Under the pieces are notes generated by a model. That model saw nothing but the letters and a program-made list of their open reading frames with translations. It did not search any database and was not told where the DNA came from. This document shows positions 48,019 through 57,438 of a DNA stretch of 64,000 nucleotides, in pieces. This DNA is from Microbulbifer marinus (GTDB lineage: Bacteria > Pseudomonadota > Gammaproteobacteria > Pseudomonadales > Cellvibrionaceae): assembly GCF_900107725.1 (NCBI RefSeq), contig NZ_FNQO01000002.1:620001-684000 (forward strand), read 5' to 3'. How positions within the stretch are numbered: the stretch's first letter is position 1; every line of letters begins with the position of its first letter. A program made the position numbers and the translations under genes.

Positions 48019-48810
48019 ATGCGCAGCGAATCACTCGACCCCGAAGGGCCATATCGGGCCCTACAGACTCGCAAAGCCGGTCTGTGGGCCGCACCGCTAT
48101 TGTTGACCCTGTGCGCCATTCCATTCGGTTGGACCGGGCTGGCCGCACCGTTGATCTGGCTATCCCTGTATACGATCGAAACGACGCGTGGCTGGAAGCG
48201 CGGTCTCAGCTATCTGGCCGCAGGGTTACTGATGTTGGTTACGGCACTGGGACTGTTGCCGGGCGCTGCGCGCATCGAGTTGCTGCCCCCGTATACGGAT
48301 GGTGCCGGCAACAGCATCTATGCCAACTTCAATGTGGGCAAGGCCGTTATCGCCATTGCCCTGGTCGCCTTTATGCTGCGCCTGCGCCAGTCCCTGAAGG
48401 CGGTTGATATGCCCTACATAGCTGCTGCCGTGATGATTCCGCTTGTTTGCGCAGCAGCAGTATTGGGAACCTCCGCCAAATTTGCGATGGCAATCGTCGT
48501 GGCCGCAGCGATAAACCTGCTGGTGGTCTGTGTCAGCGAAGAGGGCTTTTTCCGCTGGATTCTGCAGCGGGGCGTGGAAAACGGCCTGGGGCGCTGGCGC
48601 TGGCTGGCGGTGCCGCTGGTGACTGCCGTGTTTACTTTCCTGCACACCGGCTGGGCGGCTTCGGCGACGGCACTTGCCCTGGTGACGGTTGCCGGGTTTT
48701 GCTACTCGCTGCTGTGGTGTTTGCGGCAAAATTTCTGGGGCTGCGTTCTGGCTCACTGGGGTGTCAACCTGCTACACATGTTTTTGCTGCCCTATCCAAT
48801 TGCCGGCTGA
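48019..48810 (+). CDS. CPBP family intramembrane metalloprotease
   Basis: About 263 residues, about eight hydrophobic segments. Motifs are CVSEEGFFRWILQ (motif 1, EExxxR), TFLHTGW (motif 2 His) and LAHWGVNLLHM (motif 3), the pattern of CPBP/Abi glutamic intramembrane proteases related to Rce1. AAAGGA upstream supports the ATG at 48019; a GTG at 47989 would add ten residues. Substrate unknown. Confidence 0.85.
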   Translation: MRSESLDPEGPYRALQTRKAGLWAAPLLLTLCAIPFGWTGLAAPLIWLSLYTIETTRGWKRGLSYLAAGLLMLVTALGLLPGAARIELLPPYTDGAGNSIYANFNVGKAVIAIALVAFMLRLRQSLKAVDMPYIAAAVMIPLVCAAAVLGTSAKFAMAIVVAAAINLLVVCVSEEGFFRWILQRGVENGLGRWRWLAVPLVTAVFTFLHTGWAASATALALVTVAGFCYSLLWCLRQNFWGCVLAHWGVNLLHMFLLPYPIAG

Positions 48811-48857
48811 CTGCCTGCACGAATAGAAGATCCGAAAAACCTCAAAAGGATACTTAG

Positions 48858-49187
48858 GTGGAACTGAGCACTCATATCATATTTTCCCTGATTTCTTACA
48901 AGATCACCTCGTTACTGGTGGGCTGCGTATTTGCCTATATGGGCTACCGCCTGTTCATGTCGGGTATCTGGGGCCACGCCGGCGAACTGGAAACCGGCTT
49001 CGGCGACAACCGGGTGGTGATCAAGAAGGCCGCGCCGGGCACCTTCTTTGCGGTTTTCGGCGCAGTGATCATCGCCATCACACTGTACAAAGGTCTGGAA
49101 TTCGAGACCTACCGCAAGGGCGGCGAGTCGTTCGTGGAAATTGCCGAAGAGGGCGCTACCGATATGCCGGACAGGAAATCCCTGTAA
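48858..49187 (+). CDS. Small two-helix membrane protein, unknown
   Basis: 109 residues with hydrophobic segments KITSLLVGCVFAYMGYRLF and GTFFAVFGAVIIAITLY and a charged tail. Its layout (membrane helix, about 20 polar residues, second helix) is clear, but no family is recognised. AAAAGGA lies before the GTG start at 48858. Confidence 0.65.
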   Translation: MELSTHIIFSLISYKITSLLVGCVFAYMGYRLFMSGIWGHAGELETGFGDNRVVIKKAAPGTFFAVFGAVIIAITLYKGLEFETYRKGGESFVEIAEEGATDMPDRKSL

Positions 49188-49308
49188 ACCAAGTAGTGTC
49201 CATCAAGCTTCTTGGCTTAGTCCGGCACCGAATGCCAGTGGGTGGCGACAATATCCAAACGCAGGTCGCCGCCGGGCCAATAGAAAAAATCAAATGGGAG
49301 TGGGTGAA

Positions 49309-50520
49309 ATGAGGAAAATTGCTTTAGCGGTTGCCTTGGCCGTGACTGGCTGTGGCCAGGACGCGGAGCTGAATAAGCAGGCCCAGCGCATGGCGCAACA
49401 GTATTTACTGGTGGATACCCATATCGATGTGCCTTACCGCTTGAATGAGAAGCCTGCCGATGTCGGAATGGCGACACAGGGTGGTGATTTCGACTATCCA
49501 CGCGCAAATCGCGGCGGTCTGAACGCGCCGTTTATGTCGATCTATATCCCGGCGGAAATGGAGAGCGATGGCAGCGCCAGGGACTACGCCGATCGGCTGA
49601 TCGATCAAGTGGAAGGTCTGGTGGCGCGGCACCCAGACAAGTTTGCGATCCCCCATTCTGTCAAGGAAATGGAGCGGCAGGTGGCCAGCGGACGTATATC
49701 ACTGCCACTCGGGATGGAAAATGGGGCGGCAATTGCCGGCGATCTACAAAACCTGCATCACTTTGCCGAGCGCGGCATACGCTATATCACGCTGACCCAT
49801 TCGAAGAGCAATCATATCTCAGACTCTTCCTACGACGAGCAGCGGCAGTGGCAGGGCCTTAGCGATTTCGGTAAACAATTGGTGAAGGAAATGAACCGTG
49901 CCGGCGTTATGGTCGATGTTTCGCATATCTCCGACGACGCCTTCTGGCAGGTCATGGAAATATCCGAGGTACCGGTAATCGCTTCACATTCCTCCGCACG
50001 CCACTTTACCCCGGGTTTCGAGCGCAATATGAGCGACGAGATGATCCGTGCGTTGGCGAACAACGGCGGTGTCATCATGATCAATTTCGGCTCCACCTTC
50101 ATCAGCGAGGCGTCACGTGAGTCTCGCGCAAAAATCCGCACCGCGACAGAACAGTACATGCGCGAGCAGGGGCTGGACGAGGACAGTGAAGACGTAAAGC
50201 ACTTTACCGAGCGGCTGATGGAGGAAGAGTTCGTCTACGCGGAACTAGACGATGTGCTGGATCACTTCGATCATGTGCGCGAGCTGGTCGGTGTCGAACA
50301 TATCGGCATTGGCTCGGATTACGACGGTGTCGGCGATAGCCTGCCGACCGGGTTGAAGGACGTATCCCAGTATCCCAATCTGATCCGCGGCCTGCTCGAG
50401 CGCGATTACAGCGAGGAAGATGTTGGCAAAATCCTCGGCGGCAATCTGGTGCGGGTGTGGCGTGAAAACGAGGCCTATGCCCGTGCTAAGCCGCAGGGTG
50501 CGCCAGCAGGCACTGAGTAG
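49309..50520 (+). CDS. Lipoprotein membrane dipeptidase (M19 renal dipeptidase family)
   Basis: 403 residues with a lipobox (LAVTGCG), so probably periplasmic and membrane-attached. Zinc-site elements in order: VDTHIDVPYR (HxD), PLGMENGAAI (bridging Glu), VMVDVSHISDDAF (His), VIASHSSARH (His) and IGIGSDYDGVGD (Asp). Such enzymes cleave dipeptides with broad specificity, including D-residues at the C-terminal position. The start at 49309 puts the lipobox about 15 residues in. Confidence 0.92.
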   Translation: MRKIALAVALAVTGCGQDAELNKQAQRMAQQYLLVDTHIDVPYRLNEKPADVGMATQGGDFDYPRANRGGLNAPFMSIYIPAEMESDGSARDYADRLIDQVEGLVARHPDKFAIPHSVKEMERQVASGRISLPLGMENGAAIAGDLQNLHHFAERGIRYITLTHSKSNHISDSSYDEQRQWQGLSDFGKQLVKEMNRAGVMVDVSHISDDAFWQVMEISEVPVIASHSSARHFTPGFERNMSDEMIRALANNGGVIMINFGSTFISEASRESRAKIRTATEQYMREQGLDEDSEDVKHFTERLMEEEFVYAELDDVLDHFDHVRELVGVEHIGIGSDYDGVGDSLPTGLKDVSQYPNLIRGLLERDYSEEDVGKILGGNLVRVWRENEAYARAKPQGAPAGTE

Positions 50521-50562
50521 TAACCCTATTTGCAGTACGAACAAGATCGGAGAAAAACTGCG

Positions 50563-50883
50563 ATGTTAAAAACCACAACCTCGGTCGTGGATGGCAGAGA
50601 GATCAGGGACTACCTCGATGTGGTAGTGGGTGAGGCCATCCTCGGCGCAAATATTTTCAAGGACATCTTTGGCGCCGTGCGCGATGTGGTCGGCGGGCGT
50701 GCCGGTGCTTATGAGCGGGAGATGGGCAGGGCCCGCAGGGTTGCCTTTGAAGATATGGAGAAGCAGGCGCGCAAACTCGGTGCCGATGGTATCGTCGGTA
50801 TCGACATCGACTACGAAGTTGTCGGCCAGCAGGGTGGCATGATGATGGTTAGCGTCAGCGGCACGGCGGTGAAATTTCGCTGA
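50563..50883 (+). CDS. YbjQ/UPF0145 family heavy-metal-binding-domain protein
   Basis: 106 residues matching UPF0145: [33 protein letters not shown] (in parts: [24 protein letters not shown]) and [17 protein letters not shown]. Members form pentameric dodecin-like folds, but their role is unsettled. ATG 50563 follows GGAGAAAAACTGCG. Confidence 0.92.
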   Translation: MLKTTTSVVDGREIRDYLDVVVGEAILGANIFKDIFGAVRDVVGGRAGAYEREMGRARRVAFEDMEKQARKLGADGIVGIDIDYEVVGQQGGMMMVSVSGTAVKFR

Positions 50884-50960
50884 CTACCAGTCACGATCGA
50901 CGGTTCAGGGGCGCGCCCCTTGTTTGACTATGGCTAAAGTCTTAAATACAGAGAGCTATC

Positions 50961-51590
50961 ATGCAAAAGCTTGTAATCCTATTCTCGTCATTGATCATGC
51001 TGCTGATGGGCTGCGCCAGCCAGTCGCCGAAACCACCGCAAGTTTTCAATGCAGGCGATACTGTTGGAAATGGATTGGTCGTGTTTTCGGTAAAATACAA
51101 TGGGCCGAACTCCGGTTATGATATCCACTATCGCGGTTTAGATTTTGCAAAAAAAGGAACTGCTGGTGCGGGGGTGGGAATTGCACTGTTCCCAACCAGA
51201 CAAAAAAGCGATTTTGAATACTCAACGGGCAAGCTACACGTGTTGGAATTGCCTGTCGGCAAGTACGAGTTCTATGCATGGAGTACCAAAAGCGGTATGG
51301 CAAACCTTAGGCAAAACAAACCGTTTTCCATTGAATTCGACGTAGAGCCGGGAAAGACTTCTTACCTAGGGTCGTTTGTCTTCAGTGCGACACATCTTGT
51401 TGGTGCCACCGTTACCGCGGTACGAGTGGATTATGCCAATGCGTTCAGCGAAGACATGGACGCGCTCAAGAATAAATACTCCAACGTAAATATAGATATC
51501 TCAATGGCAGGGGAAAAAGAGGGCTTGGTTCTAGGGGAGTTAGGCGGCAACAGCAGCATCTCCTGGAATACCATACCCATATTCCTGTAG
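50961..51590 (+). CDS. Putative lipoprotein, unknown function
   Basis: 209 residues with a clear lipobox (LIMLLMGCAS). The body is mostly beta-strand (LHVLELPVGKYEFYAWST and FSIEFDVEPGKTSYLGSF), resembling DUF2846-like carbohydrate-binding-fold lipoproteins in pattern only. The DNA is somewhat more AT-rich than its neighbours. Alone between UPF0145 and a DUF1294 gene. Confidence 0.68.
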   Translation: MQKLVILFSSLIMLLMGCASQSPKPPQVFNAGDTVGNGLVVFSVKYNGPNSGYDIHYRGLDFAKKGTAGAGVGIALFPTRQKSDFEYSTGKLHVLELPVGKYEFYAWSTKSGMANLRQNKPFSIEFDVEPGKTSYLGSFVFSATHLVGATVTAVRVDYANAFSEDMDALKNKYSNVNIDISMAGEKEGLVLGELGGNSSISWNTIPIFL

Positions 51591-51711
51591 GCACAGAAAA
51601 ATGCTGCTGCTACCTTGTGTTCCGATCGTATTTGCAGTCTTGATTACCGGCCAAAACCACGATGAAATGGGCGTATATAGAGCTGAACATTGGTATTGCC
51701 GATAAAAAACC

Positions 51712-52149
51712 ATGACAAATGATACGGGGCCGAAATCCAGGAGCCGCAAGTCGGATAAAACGTTGTCTTTATTCGTTGCCGCATGCTTCCTGATTCTGGT
51801 CGCGTATTTCTCTCACGATGGTACTATCCCGAAAGCAGTTGCCTATCTGATCAGCGCAGCCAGCCTCCTGGCGATTGTGCTTTACGCCAAAGATAAGTGG
51901 GCGGCTGTTCACGGGCGCTGGCGTGTCCGCGAGAGTACGCTGCATGCTGTCGCACTTGGCGGTGGCTGGCCGGGCGCACTGATTGCACAGGCACTGTTTA
52001 ATCACAAACGCAGCAAGCGCCGCTTCATAATCGCTTTCTGGATCACCGTGATCATCAACTGCAGTTTGTTGCTGTGGATTTTTACGGATCGCAATGGCGC
52101 GCAATTGGCGGCGGTAATTGCCGCCATAAAGAACGCAGTAGCTGGCTAG
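51712..52149 (+). CDS. DUF1294 membrane protein
   Basis: 145 residues, four hydrophobic segments. The diagnostic DUF1294 signature is YAKDKWAAVHGRWRVRESTLHAVALGGGWPGALIAQ (split: YAKDKWAAVHGRWRV, TLHAVALGGGWPGAL) then FNHKRSKRRFI. Many relatives carry an N-terminal cold-shock domain; here it is absent. Function unknown. Confidence 0.85.
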   Translation: MTNDTGPKSRSRKSDKTLSLFVAACFLILVAYFSHDGTIPKAVAYLISAASLLAIVLYAKDKWAAVHGRWRVRESTLHAVALGGGWPGALIAQALFNHKRSKRRFIIAFWITVIINCSLLLWIFTDRNGAQLAAVIAAIKNAVAG

Positions 52150-52249
52150 GGGTGTGCCCATCCGGTCCCTTCATCTGACAGGCAGCCGCAGTTTGTTGTT
52201 TTTCCCTCTCACGCCTATGAACTAGTCTCTGAGTGAAGTCCCGGCGTAA

Positions 52250-52513
52250 ATGGACGTCACTGGCGCAGAGATCCCTTCCGTGAAAAACCTGTTCGACCAG
52301 TTCTCACATTCAAGGCGAGCGCGGCGCCTGATTGGCCTGTTAGGGTTGCTGCTAGTGGCGCCTGTGGCCCTGTGGCTGCCGCTCGGCTGGATGGGGCTGG
52401 CGCCGTCGATGGTGGAGGTTTTCGGTATTGAAGGCCTGAGAATACCGGCATCCATCGCAATATTCGGGCTGTTGGTTGCCGCCATAGGTTTCTGGGACTA
52501 CGACGCTGACTGA
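52250..52513 (+). CDS. Small membrane protein, unknown
   Basis: 87 residues (77 if GTG 52280 is the start). Two hydrophobic helices: LIGLLGLLLVAPVALWLPLGW and IPASIAIFGLLVAAIGFW. First of three tightly spaced small membrane ORFs. No family recognised. Confidence 0.6.
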   Translation: MDVTGAEIPSVKNLFDQFSHSRRARRLIGLLGLLLVAPVALWLPLGWMGLAPSMVEVFGIEGLRIPASIAIFGLLVAAIGFWDYDAD

Positions 52514-52526
52514 CAAGGAGAGAACG

Positions 52527-52706
52527 ATGTTCAAGCTATCGGATTTTTTCATCCTGCTCGCGGTGGCGATTTCCTTCGCGCTATCGGGCTATCTGTGGTT
52601 CAACGGTTACAAGGATCAAGGCATATTTACCGCACTGTGGGTGCCGTCAATCCTCGCCTTCGGTATCTATTTTAAGGTTTCTGCACTGCTGGCCCGGGTG
52701 CGCTGA
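52527..52706 (+). CDS. 59-residue two-helix membrane protein
   Basis: AAGGAGAG precedes the ATG at 52527. The product begins MFKLSDFFILLAVAISFALSG and has a second hydrophobic helix (ALWVPSILAFGIYFKVSALL). It starts 13 bp after the previous small gene and ends 2 bp before the next. Codon bias and spacing suggest a real gene; no family recognised. Confidence 0.6.
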   Translation: MFKLSDFFILLAVAISFALSGYLWFNGYKDQGIFTALWVPSILAFGIYFKVSALLARVR

Positions 52707-52708
52707 TT

Positions 52709-52858
52709 ATGTCCGAATCACTATTGCTGGCGATCGCGATTGGCGTGTTCGTGATGCTGTTGATCGGTATTGCGCTGACCGTCTATGAATTCCACCGCGC
52801 CGGTTCAGAGCCGGTGCAAAAATCCAATCCAGGAAGAAAGCGGGAAGGGCGAAGATAG
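52709..52858 (+). CDS. 49-residue single-helix membrane protein
   Basis: ATG 52709 starts MSESLLLAIAIGVFVMLLIG, a single membrane helix, followed by a basic tail (KSNPGRKREGRR). The start is 2 bp after the preceding stop, consistent with coupling in a three-gene small-membrane-protein unit. Confidence 0.5.
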   Translation: MSESLLLAIAIGVFVMLLIGIALTVYEFHRAGSEPVQKSNPGRKREGRR

Positions 52859-52901
52859 CCAACATTCGCCGAAATATACCGCGCTAATACCGCAAAAAAT
52901 A

Positions 52902-52927
52902 AAGGGGAGAGCCGAGGCTCTCCCCTT
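52902..52927. terminator. Strong bidirectional rho-independent terminator
   Basis: AAGGGGAGAGCC (52902-52913) and GGCTCTCCCCTT (52916-52927) form a 12-bp perfect stem with a two-base loop. On the minus strand a T-rich run (TTTATTTTTTG) follows, so it ends the TonB receptor transcript; it may also stop the small membrane genes from the other side. Confidence 0.85.
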
Positions 52928-52957
52928 GTTTGGTTGCTACGCTAACGGCGCGGTGAC

Positions 52958-55576
52958 TTAGAAGCTGTAAGTCATCTTGCCGTAAACGAAGCGACCGCGC
53001 GGATCGTGCAGGCCGGATACATAGCCATACAGGTCCGAGTCGCCGTCACCGATTGCGAAAGGCGGTTCCTCATCCAGGGCGTTGTCGGCACCGAGGCTCA
53101 GCACCATATTGTCGAAGCCGGTATAGCGTGCCTGCAGATTCACGGTCATGAACGAGTCCACCGTACGGGAATCATTGGTGTCATAGTCCAGGGTGCCGTC
53201 GAAATCGATATCGGGCGTGTCTTCAAACTCGCCGATATAGTTCAGGCCCACGGTGAACGCGAAGGCATCGCGTGCCCAGTCCGCGGATGCTGCCCAGCGG
53301 TGCTGCGGGTATTCATACTCGCCGGCCAGGTCACGGGTCAGGAAGTCGTCGCCGCTGGAATTCAATTCCACCCGCTCAAACTCGGCCAGGTAAGAGTAAT
53401 CCAGGCGCAGACCCAGATCGCCACCGGCCACAGCCATACCGGAGTAAACCAGGCTCATGTCGACACCGGAAACTGTCTGTTCACCGATATTGATAAAGCC
53501 GCTGTTGATGGACTGCAGGGAGCCGAGGGATTCGCCGGGCAGAGGCGCGGAACGGACGCACACAGTGCTGTTCTGGTCGTTACAGAACTGGCTATACAGG
53601 TAGCCGAAGGGCACCTCGTCGATCTTGCCTTCCTGGGTGATGCTCCAGTAATCCACGGACAGCTGCATGCCATCGATGGGCTTGACCACCGCACCCAGGT
53701 TGAAGGACTCAGACTCCTCAGCTTCCAGATCCGGGTTGCCGGCGAACTCGATCGTGTAATCGGTGCTGGCACAGTAGGCGTCATTGACGGCGCAACCGAA
53801 AGTATCGGCAAAGAAAATGGATTCCTGCGACGGTCCCAGCCCAATCTGGGCGAGAGACGGCGCGCGGAAACCGGTACCCCAGGAAGCGCGCAGAGACAGC
53901 TTGTCACTGGCGGTCCACAGCAGATTGGCCATCGGGTTGGTAGTGGTACCGAAATCACTGTAGTCGTCGTAGCGGCCGGCCAGAGTCAGATCCAGATTGG
54001 CGGGCAGCGGAATCGCGAATTCCACGAACGCCGAGGTGATATCACGGCTGGCGGAGGCGGATACGGACTCAGTGCCGAAGATCAGGCCGCGCTGGAACTG
54101 GTCGTCCGGAATATCGGAAGCCTTTTCCTCGCGGTGCTCAACACCGGCGGCCATGGCGATAGCGCCGTTGGCGGTATCGAACAGGTTGCCGTTGATGGTG
54201 AAATCCATGCCGCGCAATTCGGATTTACCCTGACGCACGAGGCTGGTGGTAATGGAGTCGATCACAGACTGCGGGTTCTGCACGCCGCCGAATGGGTTGT
54301 AGCGGCCCGCATCGATCTCCTGCTGCAGCAGGTCGGTGCGCACCCAGCCCTGGGACCGGTTGCCGGTCTGAGTGGATTCGCTGCGCGAGCGCTGCACGGA
54401 CGCTTCCCAGTCCCAGTCCGCAACGCTGCCGCGCAAGCCGAATACACCACGCAGGTTGTCGGTCTCGATACTCCACTGGCGCGCGCCGGCATCGACGGTG
54501 CGGTAGCGGCCCACATCAATGCTGCTGGCACCGGTAAACGGGTTGTTCGGATGGGTGATTGGCACGGTCAGGCCGGCATCTTCATCCAACGGGGTGGGGG
54601 CACCCTGGGCGATGGAAGTATTGTGCTGCACGGCGATTTCGCTGAAAAACTCCACGCTGTCAGTCAACTGGGAGTGGCCCAACATCAGCATACCGGTGCG
54701 CTCGGCTTCCGGTGTCAGCAGGGTCCAGGGACCGTAGTCGTAAACACAGGTCTGGCCGAAGGCGCTGCCGGCCGGACAACCCGGGTCGATCGTGGTCTCG
54801 CCGTCGACGATAAAGCGGCCCGGGTAACCGCGCGATGAACGGAAATCCATACCGCCGCGGGAGGACTGGTCGGCGGTGTCGAGGCCGCTGCGTTCCACGC
54901 TGGCGAGCGTCGAGTTGCTGTGATGATCGAAGATCAGAGTCAGGTTCGAGTCGTCGCCGTTGACACCCCAGACAGCGGCTACTGACTGCTCGTCATAGCC
55001 GTCGGCACCACCGTAGTCGACGGAAATCTCTGTGCCTTCAAAATCCTTGCGCAGCACCAGGTTGACCACACCGGCAACGGCATCGGATCCGTAGATCGCT
55101 GAGGCGCCGTCCTTCAGTATTTCCACCCGCTCTACTGCCGCCAACGGAATGCTGTTGATGTCGACGAAGTTGGTGGTGATGCTCTCGGCGAAGGCACTGA
55201 TGGCGACGCGCTTGCCGTTGACCAGTACCAGGGTTGCGTCGGCACCCATGCCACGCAGGCTTACTGCGGCGGCGCCGTTGGCGGTGGAGTCCTGGTTGTT
55301 GCCGCGGGTAGAGAAGGTGCCGTTACCGGCAGCGGGGTTCTTTTCGAACATTTGCTGCAGGTTGGTGTAGCCGGATTTTTCGATGGCCTCGCGATCCATC
55401 ACCTGGATCGGGGTGGCCGTCTCGAACTCGGCATTGCGTTGAATGCGCGAGCCGACTACCGCGACTTCCTCGATGGCGCCTTCTTCGGCGGCGAAAAGAG
55501 TTTGCGGTACGGCCGCAGCGGCCGCGGTGAGTATGGCGCTAGCCAGTGCGTTACGACGAAAAGTTTGTTTTTCCAT
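52958..55576 (-). CDS. TonB-dependent outer-membrane receptor (large)
   Basis: 872 residues. Signal peptide ALASAILTAAAAAVPQTLFA, TonB-box-like IEEVAVVGSRI, plug domain (QMFEKNPAAGNGTFSTRGNN ... RVEILKDGASAIYGSDAVAG) and a long barrel ending FVYGKMTYSF with a C-terminal Phe. The plug style is that of the large receptors common in marine Gammaproteobacteria; ligand unknown. It lies 248 bp downstream of znuB on the same strand, but nothing shows zinc specificity. Start at 55576 places the signal peptide near the N-terminus. Confidence 0.93.
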   Translation of the reverse strand: MEKQTFRRNALASAILTAAAAAVPQTLFAAEEGAIEEVAVVGSRIQRNAEFETATPIQVMDREAIEKSGYTNLQQMFEKNPAAGNGTFSTRGNNQDSTANGAAAVSLRGMGADATLVLVNGKRVAISAFAESITTNFVDINSIPLAAVERVEILKDGASAIYGSDAVAGVVNLVLRKDFEGTEISVDYGGADGYDEQSVAAVWGVNGDDSNLTLIFDHHSNSTLASVERSGLDTADQSSRGGMDFRSSRGYPGRFIVDGETTIDPGCPAGSAFGQTCVYDYGPWTLLTPEAERTGMLMLGHSQLTDSVEFFSEIAVQHNTSIAQGAPTPLDEDAGLTVPITHPNNPFTGASSIDVGRYRTVDAGARQWSIETDNLRGVFGLRGSVADWDWEASVQRSRSESTQTGNRSQGWVRTDLLQQEIDAGRYNPFGGVQNPQSVIDSITTSLVRQGKSELRGMDFTINGNLFDTANGAIAMAAGVEHREEKASDIPDDQFQRGLIFGTESVSASASRDITSAFVEFAIPLPANLDLTLAGRYDDYSDFGTTTNPMANLLWTASDKLSLRASWGTGFRAPSLAQIGLGPSQESIFFADTFGCAVNDAYCASTDYTIEFAGNPDLEAEESESFNLGAVVKPIDGMQLSVDYWSITQEGKIDEVPFGYLYSQFCNDQNSTVCVRSAPLPGESLGSLQSINSGFINIGEQTVSGVDMSLVYSGMAVAGGDLGLRLDYSYLAEFERVELNSSGDDFLTRDLAGEYEYPQHRWAASADWARDAFAFTVGLNYIGEFEDTPDIDFDGTLDYDTNDSRTVDSFMTVNLQARYTGFDNMVLSLGADNALDEEPPFAIGDGDSDLYGYVSGLHDPRGRFVYGKMTYSF

Positions 55577-55824
55577 GATCGTTGCTCGTCCATTTATTGT
55601 CATTATTGGTGACTGACCGAAACTGACTGGTCGTCGGGCAACACTAGCAACGGCCGAATTTTGAAACAATTGGCCGGCGACGGGACGAGCAATTATTGAG
55701 GGGATTGGTGAAGGCGGTCTCAATTATCTGGTAGAGGGCGTCGCAAATGCGAGGGCCGTACCAGAATGCAAAGATCGAAAATATTTGAATAGTGTGGGCT
55801 CGGCGGATACGGCCAATAAAAGTA

Positions 55825-56625
55825 TCAGGCGGTGCGAAACTGACACGCGAGAAAAATCATTCCAGCCGCCAGCACTATCGACGGCCCCGCCGGCGTATCC
55901 CACAGAATGGACGCCAGCAATCCAAGTAGTACCGCGATACAGCCGATTGTCGATGCGAGTACAGCCATGCGCTCGGGGGTGTTGGCAAGCTTGCGCGCGG
56001 CGGCGGCGGGAATAATCAGCAGCGCGGTAATCAGCAACACGCCGACCACCTTCATAGCGATCGCAATCAGCAGCGCCAGCATCAGCATCAGTGCCAGGCG
56101 GGTTTTTTCCACCGGTACGCCCTCCACCGCGGCCAGCTCTTCGTGCAGGGTGAAGGCCAGCAATTTCTCCCATAAGAAATACAACAGTGCAGCAATCAGC
56201 GCGGCCGCGGCCAGCATCAGTACAAGGTCGCGACCGCTGACCGCGAGCAGATCGCCGAGCAGTAGCGACAGCAGGTCGACTTTAATTTTGAACAGGCTGA
56301 CCGTGACGATACCAAGCGCCAGCATCGAGTGCGACAGAATGCCGAGCAGTGTATCCACGGACAATTTCTGCCGGCGCTGCAGGTAGACCAGCAGTACCGC
56401 CAGGGCACAGCAGGTGGCGCCGACGGCGAGGGTCGGCATTATCTGCAGCACGAAGCCGAGGGTGACGCCGAGCAGCGCGGAGTGGGCCAGGGTATCGCCG
56501 AAGTAGGCCATGCGCCGCCATACGGCAAAGCAGCCCAGCGGGCCGCTGACCAGTGCGACCAGCAGGCCGGCGGCCAGGGCGTACCAGAGAAATTGGCTGT
56601 GCAGCAGCTCGCTGAATTGCACCAC
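55825..56625 (-). CDS. znuB: High-affinity zinc ABC transporter permease
   Basis: 266 residues, about eight TM helices, ABC-3 metal permease family. Signatures: GLLVALVSGPLGCFAVWRRMAYFGDTLAHSALLG at the N-terminus (FAVWRRMAYFGDTLAHSALLG region) and VGVLLITALLIIPAAAARKLA. The GTG start follows the znuC stop directly. Confidence 0.94.
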   Translation of the reverse strand: MVQFSELLHSQFLWYALAAGLLVALVSGPLGCFAVWRRMAYFGDTLAHSALLGVTLGFVLQIMPTLAVGATCCALAVLLVYLQRRQKLSVDTLLGILSHSMLALGIVTVSLFKIKVDLLSLLLGDLLAVSGRDLVLMLAAAALIAALLYFLWEKLLAFTLHEELAAVEGVPVEKTRLALMLMLALLIAIAMKVVGVLLITALLIIPAAAARKLANTPERMAVLASTIGCIAVLLGLLASILWDTPAGPSIVLAAGMIFLACQFRTA

Positions 56626-57438
56626 TTATTTGCGCTCGTCTTGTTTGTCGGGGTGGTTGTTGCTGTGATTGTGCGAGTGATGCCCTGAGTGGTTACAGCC
56701 GTGCTCGTCGACGACATCGCCACTCAGGCTGTGGGCGTGATTGTGCTGGTGGGTATAGGGCGCCACCTTGTCGCCGAATAGCTCCAAGTAGGCGGGATCG
56801 CGGCTCACTTGTTCCGGGTGGCCTTCGCAACAGATGTGCTGGTTGATACACAGGACCTTATCGGTCGCCGCCATGACCAGGTGCAGATCGTGGGAAACCA
56901 GCAGCACGCCACAGCCCAGCTCGTCTCGCAGCGCGGCGATTAATTGATACACCTCGCTCTGGCCGCCGACATCGACGCCCTGGGTCGGTTCGTCGAGTAC
57001 CAGTAGTTGTGGCTTGCGTGACGCGGCACGTGCCAGCAGCACCCGCTGCATTTCCCCGCCGGACAGCTCGGCCAGGTTGGCGTCGCTTAGCTGGCTGGCA
57101 CCGACACGCTGCAGCGCCGCCTGCGCCGCATCGGTACTGAGCCCTGGCTGTCCCAGCAGCAGGAAGCGCTTGATCGACATCGGCATGGACGCATCGATCT
57201 GCAATCGCTGCGGCATATAGCCGATACGCAGATCCGTCCTGCGCCACACACTGCCGCTGGTGGGGCGGGTCAGGCCGAGCAGCAGCCGCAGCAGGGTGGT
57301 CTTGCCGGCGCCATTGGGGCCGATAACGGTGACGATTTCTCCCTGCTGCAGCTCGAGGGTAATGTTCTGCAGCAGTTGCCGGCCGGCGATTTCCAGCCCG
57401 AGATTGTCGGCAGTGATGAGCGGCTCGGAATGCGTCAG
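56626..57438 (-). CDS. znuC: High-affinity zinc ABC transporter ATPase, non-ATG start, His-rich tail
   Basis: Reading back from the stop, the frame contains Q-loop MPQRLQ, ABC signature LSGGEMQRVLLARA, Walker B LLVLDEPTQG and H-loop SHDLH. Walker A, GPNGAGKTT, lies upstream of 57249 in the same frame. Between the TAG at 57472-57474 and Walker A there is no ATG, GTG or TTG. The best start is CTG at 57438, eight bases after GGAG, giving 270 residues that begin THSEPLITADNL; an ATT at 57465 is the alternative. The C-terminus is a His-rich tail of about 40 residues, probably zinc-binding. Confidence 0.88.
   Translation of the reverse strand: MTHSEPLITADNLGLEIAGRQLLQNITLELQQGEIVTVIGPNGAGKTTLLRLLLGLTRPTSGSVWRRTDLRIGYMPQRLQIDASMPMSIKRFLLLGQPGLSTDAAQAALQRVGASQLSDANLAELSGGEMQRVLLARAASRKPQLLVLDEPTQGVDVGGQSEVYQLIAALRDELGCGVLLVSHDLHLVMAATDKVLCINQHICCEGHPEQVSRDPAYLELFGDKVAPYTHQHNHAHSLSGDVVDEHGCNHSGHHSHNHSNNHPDKQDERK

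Noticed and set aside
53006..54838. 610-codon plus-strand frame opposite the second TonB receptor
   Set aside because: Shadow of the receptor gene, which has a signal peptide, plug and barrel.
57249..57249. GTG 57249 as the start of znuC
   Set aside because: It lies after Walker A, so a protein starting there could not bind ATP; the coding frame clearly continues upstream.
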